DNA from: CAWKMN01 sp963850765
Lineage (GTDB): Bacteria; Chloroflexota; Anaerolineae; Aggregatilineales; Aggregatilineaceae
Direction: 5' to 3'
DNA length: 64,000 bases
Assembly: GCA_963850765.1 (NCBI GenBank)
Contig: CAWKMN010000001.1
Coordinates: forward strand, 372,001-436,000
The notes below the pieces were generated by a model, which saw only the letters and a list, made by a program, of their open reading frames with translations, had not been told where the DNA came from and searched no databases. Made by a program: the position numbers and the translations under genes. Positions within the stretch are counted from its first letter, which is position 1, and each line of letters begins with the position of its first letter. Shown piece after piece: positions 19,271-30,114 of this stretch.

Positions 19271-22200
19271 CTAGCCGCGGCCCAGGTCCGCCGGGGCTTC
19301 CGGGGTCGGCTGTACCAGCGGTTCCGCCGGGGGTTCAAGCGTCGCCGGTTCAGCCGTCGGTTCGGGTGTGACCGGCTCCGCGGTCGGCTCCGTAACCGGA
19401 GGGGCGGGCGGCTCACTGACCGCTTCCACGGCGAACGCATCGATCGCGATGACGCCGCTCACCGGGACGATCCGCAGCGTGTGCGATCCCGCACTCAGAC
19501 TGAGCGTCAGCCGCGCGCCGAACGCACTGTCGGCCGTGGTGCTGCTCACCGTCTGAATGGGCGTCTCATCGATGAGCAGAGCGAAGCTGCCCAGGGCCGG
19601 ATGCTGGACGAAGATCACGTCTACACGCGACGCCGGTGAAGCTCAGGCTGAGGGTATCGGCCGGGCTGCCGCTGCTGTAGAGGTAACGCCCACCGCTGGC
19701 GTCCGCGGTATCGTGGGCCGTCCAGTTCCCATTCACCTGCACGCGCGCATCGTCCGATTCCACGACGAGCAGCGCAGGATCCGGGGTGGCCGTGGGTGGT
19801 TCCGCGGTTGGCTCGACGGTAGGCGGTTCAACTGTAGGCTCAACGGTCGGTTCGGCTGTTGGTTCCGCCGTCGGTTCCGCCGTCGGCTCGGCTGTGGGTG
19901 GCAGCGACGCTAAAGCTTCGACTGCGAAGGCATCAATGGCGATGGTGCCGCTCGCGGAGGTGATCCGCGCGGTGTGCGGCCCATCTGCCAGGGTAAAGCT
20001 GACCCGCGCGCCAAACACGCTCTCGGCGGCGGCGCTGTCCACCGTCTGCCAGGGCGATCCATCGATCTCGACCACGAAGGACGCCAGGGCCGGATGCTGG
20101 ACATAGATCACGTCCAGGCGTGTGCCGGAGAAGGCGACCGTCAGCGTATCATCGGGGCTGCCGCTGCTGTACACGTAGCTCCCGCCGCTGGCCGCGCTCG
20201 TGTCGTGCGCCGTCCAGCTTCCGGTGCGCCCGACCTGCGGATCGCCCGATTCGACGATCGTCAGAGATGGCCCCGGTGTAGCCGTGGGCACGGTCGGCGG
20301 TTCGACGGCAGGATCGGTCGCAGGTACGGTCGTAGATATGGTTGTGGGTACAGGCGTCGGGAGCGCGGGCGCCGTTGAACCGGCCACGACCGTGAAGGAT
20401 CGTATCTCGCTCCAGGGTGAAGCGTTACCCGCAATATCGACGGCGCGCACCTGCCAGTAGTAGGTGTCCTGTGAGAGCGGCAGCGGGGATTTGTAGGTCA
20501 GCACATTCGCCAGCGTGATGATCGGACCGCCGAAGGGCTGGTCGTCATCCAGCAGAAGCTCATAACCTGCTGCGCCCGCCGATGCAGTCCAGCTGAAGGT
20601 CAGCATCGGGTTGGTGATGTGGGCCCCTTCGGCTGGGCCAGCCAGCACCGGGGCGGGCGGCACATCGGCATCGACCACAATGCTCCACGCGGCGCTCCAG
20701 GGGCCCGGCGCGTCATAGGAATTGATGCTGCGCACGCGCCAGTAGTATTTTCCGTTGGCAAGTGGTGCCGCCGTGTAGGTCAGCACGCCGGGCGCGCCAA
20801 CGACATCCTGATCGGGGCTGGCGAAGCTCAACAGGTTGTCGATCTGGATCTGGTAGACATTGCCGTAGAGCACGCTGTTCCACAGGAAATCGGGCGAGTT
20901 ATCGCTCGTCAGCAGATTTTGGGCCGGCGAGATCAGGGCCGGCGCCGCCGGGATATTAGGCGAGACGACCAGCGTCCAGGCGGGCATGAACTGCGTGCCG
21001 TTGACGATCACCCGCCAGTAGTGCGTCCCATAGGTCAACTCAAGCTCGGTGAGCGGGATGGTGTAGGTGGTCGCCGTCCCCGTATAGCCCGCTTCGAGAG
21101 ACGTGAAGCTCAGATCGTTGTCCACTTCCAGCGTGAAGGTCGCGCCGGTCACGGCCTGCCAGACAAACGTCGGGCGAATTTTGGTCGTCGCGGAGCCATC
21201 GACCGGGGTCCGGTGTACGCTGATCGCAAAGGTGAAGGTTGGACTCCAGAGGCTCTCGTTGGTGGCGGCGTCCACGGCCTGCACGTGCCAGTACAGGACG
21301 GTACCGTAAGGCTGCGGCGCAGGCAGGGCGAAGCTGGGTGTTACAGGAGTCCCGCTGGCGATGATGGTCCCAAAGCCGCTGTCGGTTGCAACCTGTACAC
21401 GATAGAAGCTCGCTCCCGTCACCGCTTCCCAGGTCAGGTTCGGACGGAGTGAGACGGTGCTGCCGTTATTGGCCGGCGATTTGAGCGCGGGAATACCGGG
21501 CAGCACGGTATCCGCCGTGAATGACTGGGTTATGCTCCATGCACCCGCTACGCCTGCGGCATTGATCGCCCGCACGCGCCAGAACCAGAGTCCGTCAGCC
21601 AGCGGAGCCGCCGTGTAGTTCTGCTGATCATCCGGGCCGATGACATCCTGCTCGGGTGAGGCGAAGGTCGCCACGCTGTCGATCTGGATCTGGTAATTGA
21701 GGTCGCTTCCCGGCAGTGTCCACGCGAAGTAGGGTGTGGCGTCGTTGAGAATCTCTCGAAGAGCCGGGTCCGTTGGGGTAGGTACGCCGGGCGGAGTCAC
21801 GGGGGCCGAACTGATGACCAGCCGGTTAAAAGCGGAGTACGGTCCCCAGTTGCCGGCGGTATCACCGGACTGCACCTGCCAGCAGTAAGTGTTATTGGTG
21901 GGCAGCGCCTCGCTCGCCAACAGGGTGTATGTCTTGACGGCCAGCGGGCCGATGGTGCGCACGGGCGTGGTACAGGCCGCGCCGCTAAAGATGCGCAGCT
22001 GGTACTGGATGGTGCCGTTTTCGGCCTGCCAGGTGAACGTAGGCCGGGCTGATACAGCCGCGACCAGCCCTGCGCGATCCGCCGGGGTCAACAGGACCGG
22101 CGCGAGCGGCGGAGTCGTATCGATGATGAAGGCCCGTGCAAGGCTCCACGCTCCGGCGGCATTAACGTTGTTGATGGCGCGCACCCGCCAGTAGTACTTC

Positions 22201-25200
22201 TTGTCGGGCAGCACGCCCGCCGTGTAGGCGGCCAGACCCGACCGTACATCCTGGGCCGGGCTGGTGAAGGTGGAACTGTCGTCGATCTGGATCTGGTAGG
22301 TAAACGGCCCACCCAGCACCGAGGGCGGCATGATGCCCCAGGTGAAATCGGGGGTGTTGTAGTCCAGGATCTTGTTGGGGGTCGGTGCGGTCAGCAGCGG
22401 CGCGATGGGCGGGGCTGCCGTGACGGTGAAGTTCCAGGGCTGCATACAGAATACAGCGCCCGTGTTCATCGTGGCGCATACCCGCCAGTAGTAATAACCC
22501 GGCTCCAGCGGGGCCAGACTGCCCGGAATCTTGTAGGTTAACGCGGTGCCGGAATAGGTGGCCTGGGGGATTAGGGCTGATGAAATCGGCATCATTATCG
22601 ACCTGGAGCGTGTAGCTCGCCGCCCCGGCGATGGCTGTCCAGACGAACGACGGCCGGATACTGATCGTGAACGAGCCATTGGCCGGAGTGCTGAGATTGG
22701 TGAGGGTGAACGTGCGGACCGCGCTCCAACTGCTCCAGCGATAGGACGCATCAGCCACCTGAACGCGCCAGTGGTAGGTGGTGCCGAAGGTGAGGTTATC
22801 GACCAGCCGCGAGAGATAGTTCAGGCCGCTGCCGGTGCCCCGCTCGATAGGACTGCCAAACGCCGGATCATCATCGACCTGCAAACGGTACTGGACGCCT
22901 CCCGTGACGGTTGCCCACGTCAGGCGGACCGGCACGGCTCCAAGATTGCTGCGGTTGGACGGTGAGACCAGCGCCGGAGCCTTCAGGCGGTCGGATGATT
23001 TATCCAGGATGGTGACGGTGTGAACGGTGTTGGATCCCAGATTCGCCGCGCCGACCAGCGAGGTCAGGGTGATCTGGATCGTCTCATCGGACTCGGTAAG
23101 GCTGTCGGATGTCAGGGTCAGCGGGATCGGGGCGGTCAGTTGGCCCGCCGGGATGACGATCTGGGTGGGGCCGCTGTAGTCCACGCCGCCGCCGGCTGCC
23201 GATCCGCCGTAGGTGAAGTTCACCGTCACCGGATAGGGTTCGACCTGAGAGATGCCAACCGAAACGCTGTGGCTCCCCCCGATTTCGGGGGCAGAGCTGG
23301 CCGGTGTGCCAAACTGAACCAGCGGCACAGCGGAGAGCATGAAGGTGACGGTCTGATCGGTGCTGGTCGAGGCTTCGTTTGGATTGCCGGCGAGGTCATT
23401 GGCACCACCGGCCACGACCGCCGCAATCAGCGTGCCATCGGACGTGATCTGGCCGATCTCAACGGTATAAGTGGATCCGCTGCCGATGACCGTCCGGGTC
23501 GCGGTCGAACTATCGGCCGTGCCGCTCAGGATGACGTCGCTGCCGTCGAAGCCCGTCACGGGCTGGTCAAACACAACGGTAAATCGGATGGGCAGCAGAT
23601 GGGTCGGATCCACCTGCGCCGCCGCCTGATCGATCGTCACAGTGGGGTTAATGCGATCGATGGTATATTCTTGGCCGGTGGTGAACAGCATCCCCTCTAC
23701 CGCGCGGTTTAGGGCATCCAGGATGCCGATCCAGGACGAGAGGTTCAGCTTCAGATCGCCATCGCCCGTGCCGGTGTTGACCGTTACCGTCCAGATCGCG
23801 CCGGCCCCGGATACTCCGGTCACGGAGGTGCCGGACAGGCTCCCGGTGGTCTCGGTGGTAAAGTTGGCGGCGGCGACGTTACGCACCGTCTCGGTGAACG
23901 TCACCGTAAACTGAACGCTGCTGGCATTGGTCGGGTTGGAATCCACACGGACGATCGACGCTACATCCGTCGAGAGCAGTTCCACCGCGCCCGTATCGCA
24001 GACGTCGCCGGCCGGCTGCGGACGGACATACCCACGCTGGTCGGTGGTGACGGCCGCGCCGCTTACGTCGGTACAGATTGTCGCCTTCCCGACGACCGGG
24101 CTTTCGGGCAGCGGCCGGCGAGTGAAGGTCGGCCCGCGGTTATCTTGCAGCGGACCCAGCATCGGGTCGCCGTCGGCGCTGAGGAAGTTCTGCCCGTCGT
24201 TGGTAAACGTTCCCACGATGGTGTCAGGCGCGACAATGGTGCTCTTGATCCGCACGGTGCCGGCGCTGCGATAGATACCCGAGCCGCTGCCAGTCGCCGT
24301 ATTGCCGGAGAACGTGGCAAAACTGATGGGTGAGATGGAGGTGCTGGCATGATAGAGCGCGCCGCCGTTCACCGCCGTGTTGCCGGCGAAGGTGCTGTTC
24401 TTGACGGTGAGGATCCCCGCTGCCGCGTATACCGCGCCACCGTTAGTCGCCGTGTTGTTGGTCAAGGTGGTGTTGGTGATGGTCAGCGCGCCGTCCGTGT
24501 AAACGCCGCCGCCGGGATAGGACCCGGCATTGCCGCCGCGCACGGTCACTTTGTCCAGCGTGAGAGTCCCGGCGCTGCTTACGTGCAGCAGGCGGAAGTT
24601 CGGGGCCGCGTTCGACCGTTCGAGGATCGCGCCATTGCCGTTGATGGTGATAGGCGTCGTGATGTCCGGCAGGGCAGTCGGACCGTTGAAATCGCCCGCC
24701 GACGTCGTAAAGGTATAGGTACAGCCGGATGTCAAGTTGATGCTATCGGTGATGCCATTGAGGTTCGCCGCGTTGATGATCGCCGCCAGCCCGCTCAGGC
24801 TGCACCCGGCATCCAGCCCGGCAGTGCCTTTGTCGATGGTCATATACTGCCCGGTGGTAAACGGCACATTGAGCCCTGCATCTGCACCGCTGATGCCGGT
24901 GGCGTTCACCATATTCAGCCGGATAATCCCATCACCCGACCCGGTATTCACGGTTATGTTGCGGATGGTATTCGTCCCCGTGATGCTGGCTACTGACGCC
25001 CCGGTGATGTTCCCAACCGTTGTCAGATCATAATTATCGATGGTGCCCCCGTTGACGTTGTCACTGAACGTCACACGGAACTGCACGGTTGCGCCGCTGT
25101 TAGGGTTGGGCGTGGAGAGGCGGTTGATCGACACCACGGTCGTACTGTAGTGGGCCTCTGTCGCGCCCACGTCACAGATTCCGCCAATCGGAGAGGGCCG

Positions 25201-26139
25201 CACCAATCCGCGCTGATCGATTGAGATCGTCACATTGAACGCGTCTTTGCAGACTGTCGCCAAGCCAATCACAGGGCTGCCGACCAGCGGAAGCATGGTT
25301 GGTGTGAAGCCAGTATTGTCCTGCAAAGGCCCCAGTTGGGGATCGAGACCGGTATAGTTTTGTCCACCGTCCGTATATCCGCCGGCAAGGCTGTCCGGCG
25401 AGACAATCGAGCTGCGGAGCGTAACGGTTCCGCCGTTGTTATAGATACCTCCGCCGCTGGCCGTGGCGGTATTGCCGGAAAACGTGGTGAAGCTTGGGGT
25501 GAGAGTGGCCCCTGCCGCGATCGCCGCGCCGCCGCCGTCCGTCGCTGTGTTGCCGGAGAAGGTGCTGTTGAGCAGCCTGGTGCTGCCCGCGGCCACATAG
25601 AGCGCGCCGCCGGTCGGGGCGGTGTTGGCCGAAAGGGTGCTCTGTGAGATCGTCAGCGTTCCCTCGCTGTAGATCGCGCCACCCGCATAGGTCGCGCCCA
25701 GGCTTCCGCCGCGCAGCCACGCTTGGTTCAGCGTAACCGTCACGCCGCTGCCGACATGGAGCAGGCGGAAATCGGGTGATCCTGCCGCTCGCTCAATAAT
25801 CGCGCCGTTCGCGTTAATCGTGAGGTTGCTGGCGATGACCGGGAGGCCAGTCGGACCCGCAAGATCATTACCTACTGGGGCGGTGAGGGTGTACGTACAC
25901 CCTGCCGCCAGGGTAACTAAATCGGCTCCGGTCCCATTGGTATTGGCGTCGTTAACCGCCTGGATCAGGCTGGCGACGGTGCAGTCAGCTGTAAAGGAGG
26001 CCGCTTCCGCTAAAGGCGTAAATGGAGCAGCGATACTCCAGCCGAGGACGATCATCACCAGCAGCATGCCGCGTATGAGCGTCCGTTTGAGCCGCGTTAA
26101 CCTTCGTATGGGAATGAGAAATGGCGGTGAAAATGTCAT
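19271..26139 (-). CDS. Giant secreted beta-helix / FN3-repeat surface protein, two frameshifts
   Basis: Three frames join (near 22570 and 19615) into about 2,290 residues. A signal peptide ends near LAEAAS. Two tandem right-handed beta-helix units follow, each opening with a Cys-x-n-ANDANxNG-type start and a GCTYTxT motif and containing NSTFSGNTA-like rungs. Each is followed by an Ig-like segment ending in a FTTGQ.x-TID motif. A Calx-beta-like domain (nt about 23000-23290), nine FN3-like repeats with YYWRVRA cores, and Thr/Pro stalks come next. Three copies of a WTAHDT module precede the stop, at about nt 19912-20240 and 19425-19745 with linkers. No sortase or PEP-CTERM signal is seen. A role in adhesion or polymer binding is inferred only. 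Confidence 0.8.
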
Positions 26140-26544
26140 GTCTTTATTTCCTTGACAGACTAAAGTGGCGCATTTGTTCTCAATAGATTGGCGTAAGAGA
26201 GAGTGAGAACCCTATCATATTATATGCCAGTATTTATTCCAATTCAATCTTGCCTTATTATTTCGTTTATTTTTCAGATATACCAGAGCACTGTGGTACT
26301 CACTCAAGCAGCGGCAAAAACATGCGGCTCGTTTCATCCCCTGCAAAAAACAGCTCGTGCGGAGGTGTTAGTACATTCTTAGGCGGATGGATCCGAGATT
26401 GGCCCGAAGGTCCCTGACTGGACCGGGCAGCCGTTTGTATTAATTCAGGATGTGACGACTGATCCGTGTGAAGGAGTACATGGCCTGCTCTATGTCACCC
26501 TCGATCATGCCGGGTTGGGCAGGTGGTAACGGGTACGAGGCAAC

Positions 26545-26566
26545 CAAAAACCCCGCCATTCGGCGG
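26545..26566 (-). terminator. Terminator after tRNA-Pro
   Basis: On the minus strand, CCGCC-gaat-GGCGG is followed by GG and five T (complement of 26546-26566). It lies about 50 bp after the tRNA-Pro 3' end. Confidence 0.65.
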
Positions 26567-26618
26567 ACTGGTACGCTGGTCGCCAGGGTTTGCAGGGATA
26601 TACAAGGTTATCAAACTG

Positions 26619-26692
26619 TCGGGGTGCCCGGACTCGAACCGGGGACCTCTGCGTCCCAAACGCAGCACGCTAACCAACTGCGCTACACCCCG
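26619..26692 (-). tRNA. tRNA-Pro (anticodon TGG)
   Basis: This is a complete 74-nt cloverleaf. The acceptor stem pairs CGGGGTG with CACCCCG and the discriminator is A. The D-arm is GCGCAGTTGGTTAGCGC. The anticodon stem is CTGCG/CGCAG with loop TTTGGGA, so the anticodon is TGG. The T-arm is CCCGGTTCGAGTCCGGG. CCA is not encoded. Confidence 0.95.
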
Positions 26693-26765
26693 TGGTGATG
26701 CTGGTAGTATACACGTCGCCTGGAGGGATGACAAGGGCAAGCCGTAGTATGAGCCGCCAGACGGG

Positions 26766-26814
26766 TAAAGAAAAGAGCCGTCTGTGGAGAGGGGGGGGCA
26801 CCACAGACGGCTCT
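26766..26814 (-). terminator. Strong Rho-independent terminator
   Basis: The arms agagccgtctgtgg (26774-26787) and ccacagacggctct (26801-26814) form a perfect 14-bp stem. Reading the minus strand, the stem is followed by TTTTCTTT. The loop contains a run of eight C. Confidence 0.85.
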
Positions 26815-26950
26815 AGTTTGAAGGCCTAACAACATCACCGGCGACGCGCATCTCCGAGCATGTCAGGCCAAGCGTCTCTCTTCACTACAAGCCACTTCTA
26901 TCCCATTACATGAGCCACTGCATCCGATCAAGATGAGACGCTTATATTCT
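26774..26950 (-). ncRNA. Candidate structured small RNA upstream of tRNA-Pro
   Basis: Between the YacP-type gene and tRNA-Pro, the minus strand can fold into successive helices. Helix one pairs AAGCGTCTC (26943-26935) with GAGACGCTT (26878-26870), and TCTT/AAGA extends it past one bulged A. Helix two pairs GGCCTGACA (26869-26861) with TGTTAGGCC (26831-26823), using one G-U pair that would be an A-C mismatch on the plus strand. The 14-bp terminator hairpin follows. An AATATAAG-like box lies upstream near 26944-26950. I do not recognise the family: it lacks tmRNA, RNase P, SRP and common riboswitch cores. The structure is inferred by eye. Confidence 0.4.
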
Positions 26951-27050
26951 GAAGTTTAATTCAGCCTTGTGAGTGAAACCTGAAAACCGGATAAGAGATA
27001 GATGAGAGAACCTAGTGGATAAAACGGCTCGTGCCACGTGTATTTACGCT

Positions 27051-27524
27051 TTATTTGTGGTCCGGTTTGCGGCCAAACAGCCGCAGCCAATCGTCGATTT
27101 CATCCGGTGAGAGGCGCGGGTTTGGATCTTCATCACGGTCTGGGGTGGCAGGGCCGGTCAGCGCGGCGGCAAAATCGGCGGGCGCGATCACGGTCACGCG
27201 GCGGCGCTCGGCGGCGCGGCTGATCTCGCGGTCGGCCGATACGACGGTCCAATTGGTGGGATCGGGCAGGCTGCGGAGCCGTTCGCGGATGATAGCGTCG
27301 GCGGTGGTGCCGCCGTGCGCGAACACGACCTGCACGCTGGATGTGGACAAATCGCGCGATAAACCGCCCGGCAGTCCGTTGTCAAACACGACCACGCAGC
27401 GTTTGCCTTTGCGCGCCGCAAATCGCTTGAGGCGTTCGACCAGTTTGGCTTCGTCCTGCGGATCGTCCAGGCTCAGGTCGCGCATCTGGCCGATCAGATT
27501 GTGCCCATCGATCAAATATGGCAC
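27051..27524 (-). CDS. NYN-domain RNA-binding/endoribonuclease protein (YacP/Rae1-like)
   Basis: This protein has 157 residues. It begins MPYLIDGHNLIGQM, the first conserved Asp of the NYN (PIN-like) fold. VVVFDNGL supplies another acidic position, GGTTADAIIRERL is the T-A-D motif, and WTVVSADREISRAA the last. This order matches the YacP/Rae1 family, whose Bacillus member cleaves mRNA at the ribosome. A GTG at 27524 with AAAGGG upstream is the likely start. The GDPD gene ends 13 bp upstream, suggesting co-transcription. The charged C-terminal tail (DPNPRLSPDEIDDWLRLF) is common in Chloroflexota versions. Confidence 0.82.
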   Translation of the reverse strand: MPYLIDGHNLIGQMRDLSLDDPQDEAKLVERLKRFAARKGKRCVVVFDNGLPGGLSRDLSTSSVQVVFAHGGTTADAIIRERLRSLPDPTNWTVVSADREISRAAERRRVTVIAPADFAAALTGPATPDRDEDPNPRLSPDEIDDWLRLFGRKPDHK

Positions 27525-27537
27525 GATGCACGGCCCT

Positions 27538-28330
27538 TTACGCGAACAGCGCTAATAAACGGTCGGGATAGTTCGTACACAGGCTGTCAATTCCGGCATC
27601 GATCAGGCGGCGCGCTTCGTCCAGGTCATCGACGGTCCAGGCGGTCACCTGCTGGCCGCGATCGTGAATGTGCGCGATGTTGTCGGCGGTATACAGGCTG
27701 TGCAGCGCGTCGATCACGCGGAAGGTCACTTCGTCGTCACCCGGCAGGTGCTCCCACCACAGTTCGGAGAGCGGGATTTCGGGCGCGATGCGAAACATGG
27801 TGTGCAGGCAGCCGTGATAAAACGAACGCACCTGCACCCGGTCCACCATATTATATTGTCGGATCAGGGCCGCGACCTCTTCTTCCATGCCGGGGAAACG
27901 CCATGGATCTTTCAGTTCCACGAACAGCAGCAGATCGGTTGGCCGCAGCAGGTCGAACGTTTCTTGCAGAGTCGGGAATACGCTCGCCACGAAAGCGCGG
28001 ATCGAACCAAGAGCCCGCATCCAGAGCTTTGATCTCCGCCAGCGTCAGGTCGTACACGTTGCCGTGCCCATCGCTGGTCCGGTCCACCTCGTCATCGTGA
28101 AAAATGATCAGGTGCCCGTCGCGGCTGCGCTGGACGTCGAACTCCACGCCGTCGATCTTCAGATCGATGGCCGCCTGGAACGCGGCCAGCGTATTTTCGG
28201 GGGCGAGGCCGCTGGCCCCGCGATGCCCGACGATCGTCGGGTGGCGCTGCGATAGGCGTGACGCCGGCATGGGCGCGAGTTGATCCCACGCGGGGCGCTG
28301 ATCCGGTGGCAGAACGGGAAAATCATCCAT
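27538..28330 (-). CDS. Glycerophosphodiester phosphodiesterase, one frameshift
   Basis: The protein has about 263 residues when joined. The N-terminal frame has VGHRGASGLAPENTLAAF (catalytic HRG...PENT) and GVEFDVQRSRDGHLIIFHDD (metal-binding ExD and catalytic HD). The C-terminal frame continues PTLQETFDLLRPTDLLLFVE (Glu ligand) and ends QQVTAWTVDD, the classic GDPD C-terminal W-T motif. They join near 27975, where one extra C in a CCC run explains the break. The enzyme hydrolyses glycerophosphodiesters to glycerol-3-phosphate and an alcohol. There is no signal peptide, so it is cytoplasmic. Confidence 0.87.
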
Positions 28331-28435
28331 GGCGTTTGGTTACTTTCTGTGAGTGGCAATCTGTTTGAGACCCCTATTATAACGGATCGTGGGGCCTTAT
28401 TCCTGTGATCGCAGGAAGGCGGGACAAGGCGATTT

Positions 28436-28489
28436 TGTAGGGGTGGGTTAACAAACCCACCTTGGGTGACCCATCGGGTCGCCCCTACA
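28436..28489. repeat. Family A 54-bp repeat, full copy with compensatory changes
   Basis: This copy has the same length and ends as the one at 1387. The first hairpin reads gggtgggttaacaaacccacc, so both sides of a stem pair changed together relative to the ggcggg/cccgcc copies. Confidence 0.8.
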
Positions 28490-28606
28490 ATGATATCTGG
28501 TGATTAACTTTGTTAACCCACGTGAGCCGCCGCGCGGACGCTGGCCGCCGGGTGATATTGTTTGATGCATGAATTTGAGCATACATAAACCCGCCCCGGC
28601 GGGCAA

Positions 28607-28635
28607 TTGCCCGCACTCGCAGCTTGTGTTAAGAT
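28607..28635 (+). promoter_or_regulatory. Predicted sigma70-type promoter for the LysM gene
   Basis: TTGCCC (28607-28612) and TAAGAT (28630-28635) are separated by 17 bp. The same TAAGAT -10 box is seen in the second rRNA promoter. It lies about 60 bp before the LysM gene start. Confidence 0.5.
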
Positions 28636-28697
28636 GTGCCCGCGAGAGAATTGACAGCCGTTCACTTGAAATAACTTTGAAATCGCAAGAGGTTATG

Positions 28698-29693
28698 ATG
28701 AGCCGTCGGGTCTTAATTGGATTTATTTTCCTCAACGTGATCGTCTCGTTTGCCGTCGCGATCATTTTGATCAGCTATGATCGCCGGAACCGCCCCGACG
28801 AAGCCGCCTTAGCCGCCAATCAAACTCCCCAGAGGCTTGTCGTATCGGTGACGCCGCGCCCCGGCGATCTGCAATCCGCCGAGTATCAAAGCACGATCGA
28901 TGCGCAGTTCCTGACGATGACGGCGATCGCGGGAAATGCGCCGGTGGTGATCTATGTCACGGTGCCGGCGGAGGCTGAAGAAGGCGTGCCGGTTCCCGAA
29001 GAAACCGTGATCGCCACCATCGATCCGCTGCTGCTGCCCGCCATCCCGACCGATCTGCCACCCGGCGAGCCGAGCGCCACGCCCGAAAATGATGGCTGTC
29101 TGCGCCATATCGTCGAAAGCGGCGATACGATCAGCGCCATCGGGCAGCAGTATGGCGTGTTCCCCGGCGACATTCTACTTGCCAATGACCTGCCTGAGGA
29201 TCACATCCTGCAAATTGGCGAGGAGCTGATCATCCCGGTCGAAGGCTGTATCGCGCTCATGTCGCCCACGCCGATCCCGACGATCACCAACACGCCGTTC
29301 CAGCTTACTCGCAACGCGCCAACCGTGACGCTCCAGCCGACGGCGGTCAACGCCCAGGTGGAGATCACCAACGTGCAGTTCCCCGGCGACGTGAACAGCG
29401 AAGCGGTTGAGATTCGCAACCTGGGTAATGTCGTGAATTTGCAGGGCTGGACGCTGACCAACGAGGATGGGGATACGTTTCTGTTCCCCGAATTCCGCAT
29501 GCAGCAGGGCAGTCTGGTGCGGATCTTCTCACGCCAGGGGCAGAACACGCCCGCCGCGCTCTACTGGGGCCGCGAACTGCCGGCCTGGGTCGATGGGGGA
29601 ACCATCACGCTTTACGATTCCAGCGGGCAGTTGCAGTCCACGTTCCGCGTGGGCGAAACCGAGCCGCTTTTCCCCGAAGCTACACCGGGATAA
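28698..29693 (+). CDS. Membrane-anchored LysM and lamin-tail-like domain protein
   Basis: Two adjacent ATG codons (28695, 28698) follow an AAGAGG site. I use the second. An N-terminal transmembrane anchor (VLIGFIFLNVIVSFAVAIIL) is followed by a low-complexity stretch. A LysM domain comes next, with CLRHIVESGDTISAIGQQYG, PGDILLANDLP and ILQIGEELIIP. After a Pro/Thr spacer comes a C-terminal lamin-tail-like domain, with SEAVEIRNLGN, LQGWTLTNEDGDTFLFP and PAWVDGGTITLYDSSG. LysM binds peptidoglycan-type glycans, and lamin-tail domains occur in secreted or surface proteins. It is probably a cell-envelope protein of about 331 residues. An own promoter is visible upstream. Confidence 0.85.
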   Translation: MSRRVLIGFIFLNVIVSFAVAIILISYDRRNRPDEAALAANQTPQRLVVSVTPRPGDLQSAEYQSTIDAQFLTMTAIAGNAPVVIYVTVPAEAEEGVPVPEETVIATIDPLLLPAIPTDLPPGEPSATPENDGCLRHIVESGDTISAIGQQYGVFPGDILLANDLPEDHILQIGEELIIPVEGCIALMSPTPIPTITNTPFQLTRNAPTVTLQPTAVNAQVEITNVQFPGDVNSEAVEIRNLGNVVNLQGWTLTNEDGDTFLFPEFRMQQGSLVRIFSRQGQNTPAALYWGRELPAWVDGGTITLYDSSGQLQSTFRVGETEPLFPEATPG

Positions 29694-29775
29694 AGACCGT
29701 TTCTACGCTTGAGCAGAAGGTGACGGCAGCGAACGGTTGTGCTATAATCCGGTGTGATATGAACTCACGATTCAG

Positions 29776-29802
29776 CAGGGGCGTATGCACAATACGCCCC
29801 TG
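29776..29802 (+). terminator. Perfect hairpin between convergent genes, possible bidirectional terminator
   Basis: caggggcgtat (29776-29786) and atacgcccctg (29792-29802) form an 11-bp perfect stem with a 5-nt loop. It sits between the ends of the LysM gene and the convergent tatA. T runs are weak on both sides. Confidence 0.55.
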
Positions 29803-29815
29803 TTGTAACAGGCGA

Positions 29816-29986
29816 TTAAGGGTGCGGCGGGGTGGTATCCTGTTCATCGTCGCCCCGCAGGCCCTTGCGGAACTCGCGGATAGCGGAACCCATCTCACCA
29901 CCGATGCGCGATACGCGCCCAACGCCAAAGAGCAAAACCACAACGGCCAGGATTAAAACCAGTTCGGGTGTTCCCAGATTCGGCAT
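29816..29986 (-). CDS. tatA: Sec-independent translocase protein TatA/E
   Basis: This protein has 56 residues from the ATG at 29986, preceded by AAGGAATT. It has the standard TatA layout: short N-terminus, one transmembrane helix (PELVLILAVVVLLFGVGR), then an amphipathic helix (IGGEMGSAIREFRKGLRGDD) and a charged tail. TatA oligomerises to form the twin-arginine export pore with TatC, which is not in this window. It is transcribed divergently from dnaX. Confidence 0.92.
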   Translation of the reverse strand: MPNLGTPELVLILAVVVLLFGVGRVSRIGGEMGSAIREFRKGLRGDDEQDTTPPHP

Positions 29987-30054
29987 CTCAAATTCCTTTC
30001 GGATACTGGCGATCATTGGCGATTATACCAGCCCTGGCCGGATCGGGGTAAGAT

Positions 30055-30084
30055 TTGCAGAGCGCAACCGGCGCTTGCTACACT
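30055..30084 (+). promoter_or_regulatory. Predicted promoter for dnaX-ebfC-recR
   Basis: TTGCAG (30055-30060) and TACACT (30079-30084) have an 18-bp spacer. They lie 31 bp before the TTG start of dnaX, in the divergent region shared with tatA. Confidence 0.5.
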
Positions 30085-30114
30085 AAAGATAGACGGCACA
30101 CACGGAGGCCACCC

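Noticed and set aside
26468..26698. A plus-strand open frame over tRNA-Pro
   Set aside because: It overlaps a complete tRNA and terminator and has low-complexity translation.
26870..26943. Cobalamin riboswitch suggested by a gccactg box on the plus strand
   Set aside because: The rest of the riboswitch consensus is missing and there is no cobalamin-related gene downstream.
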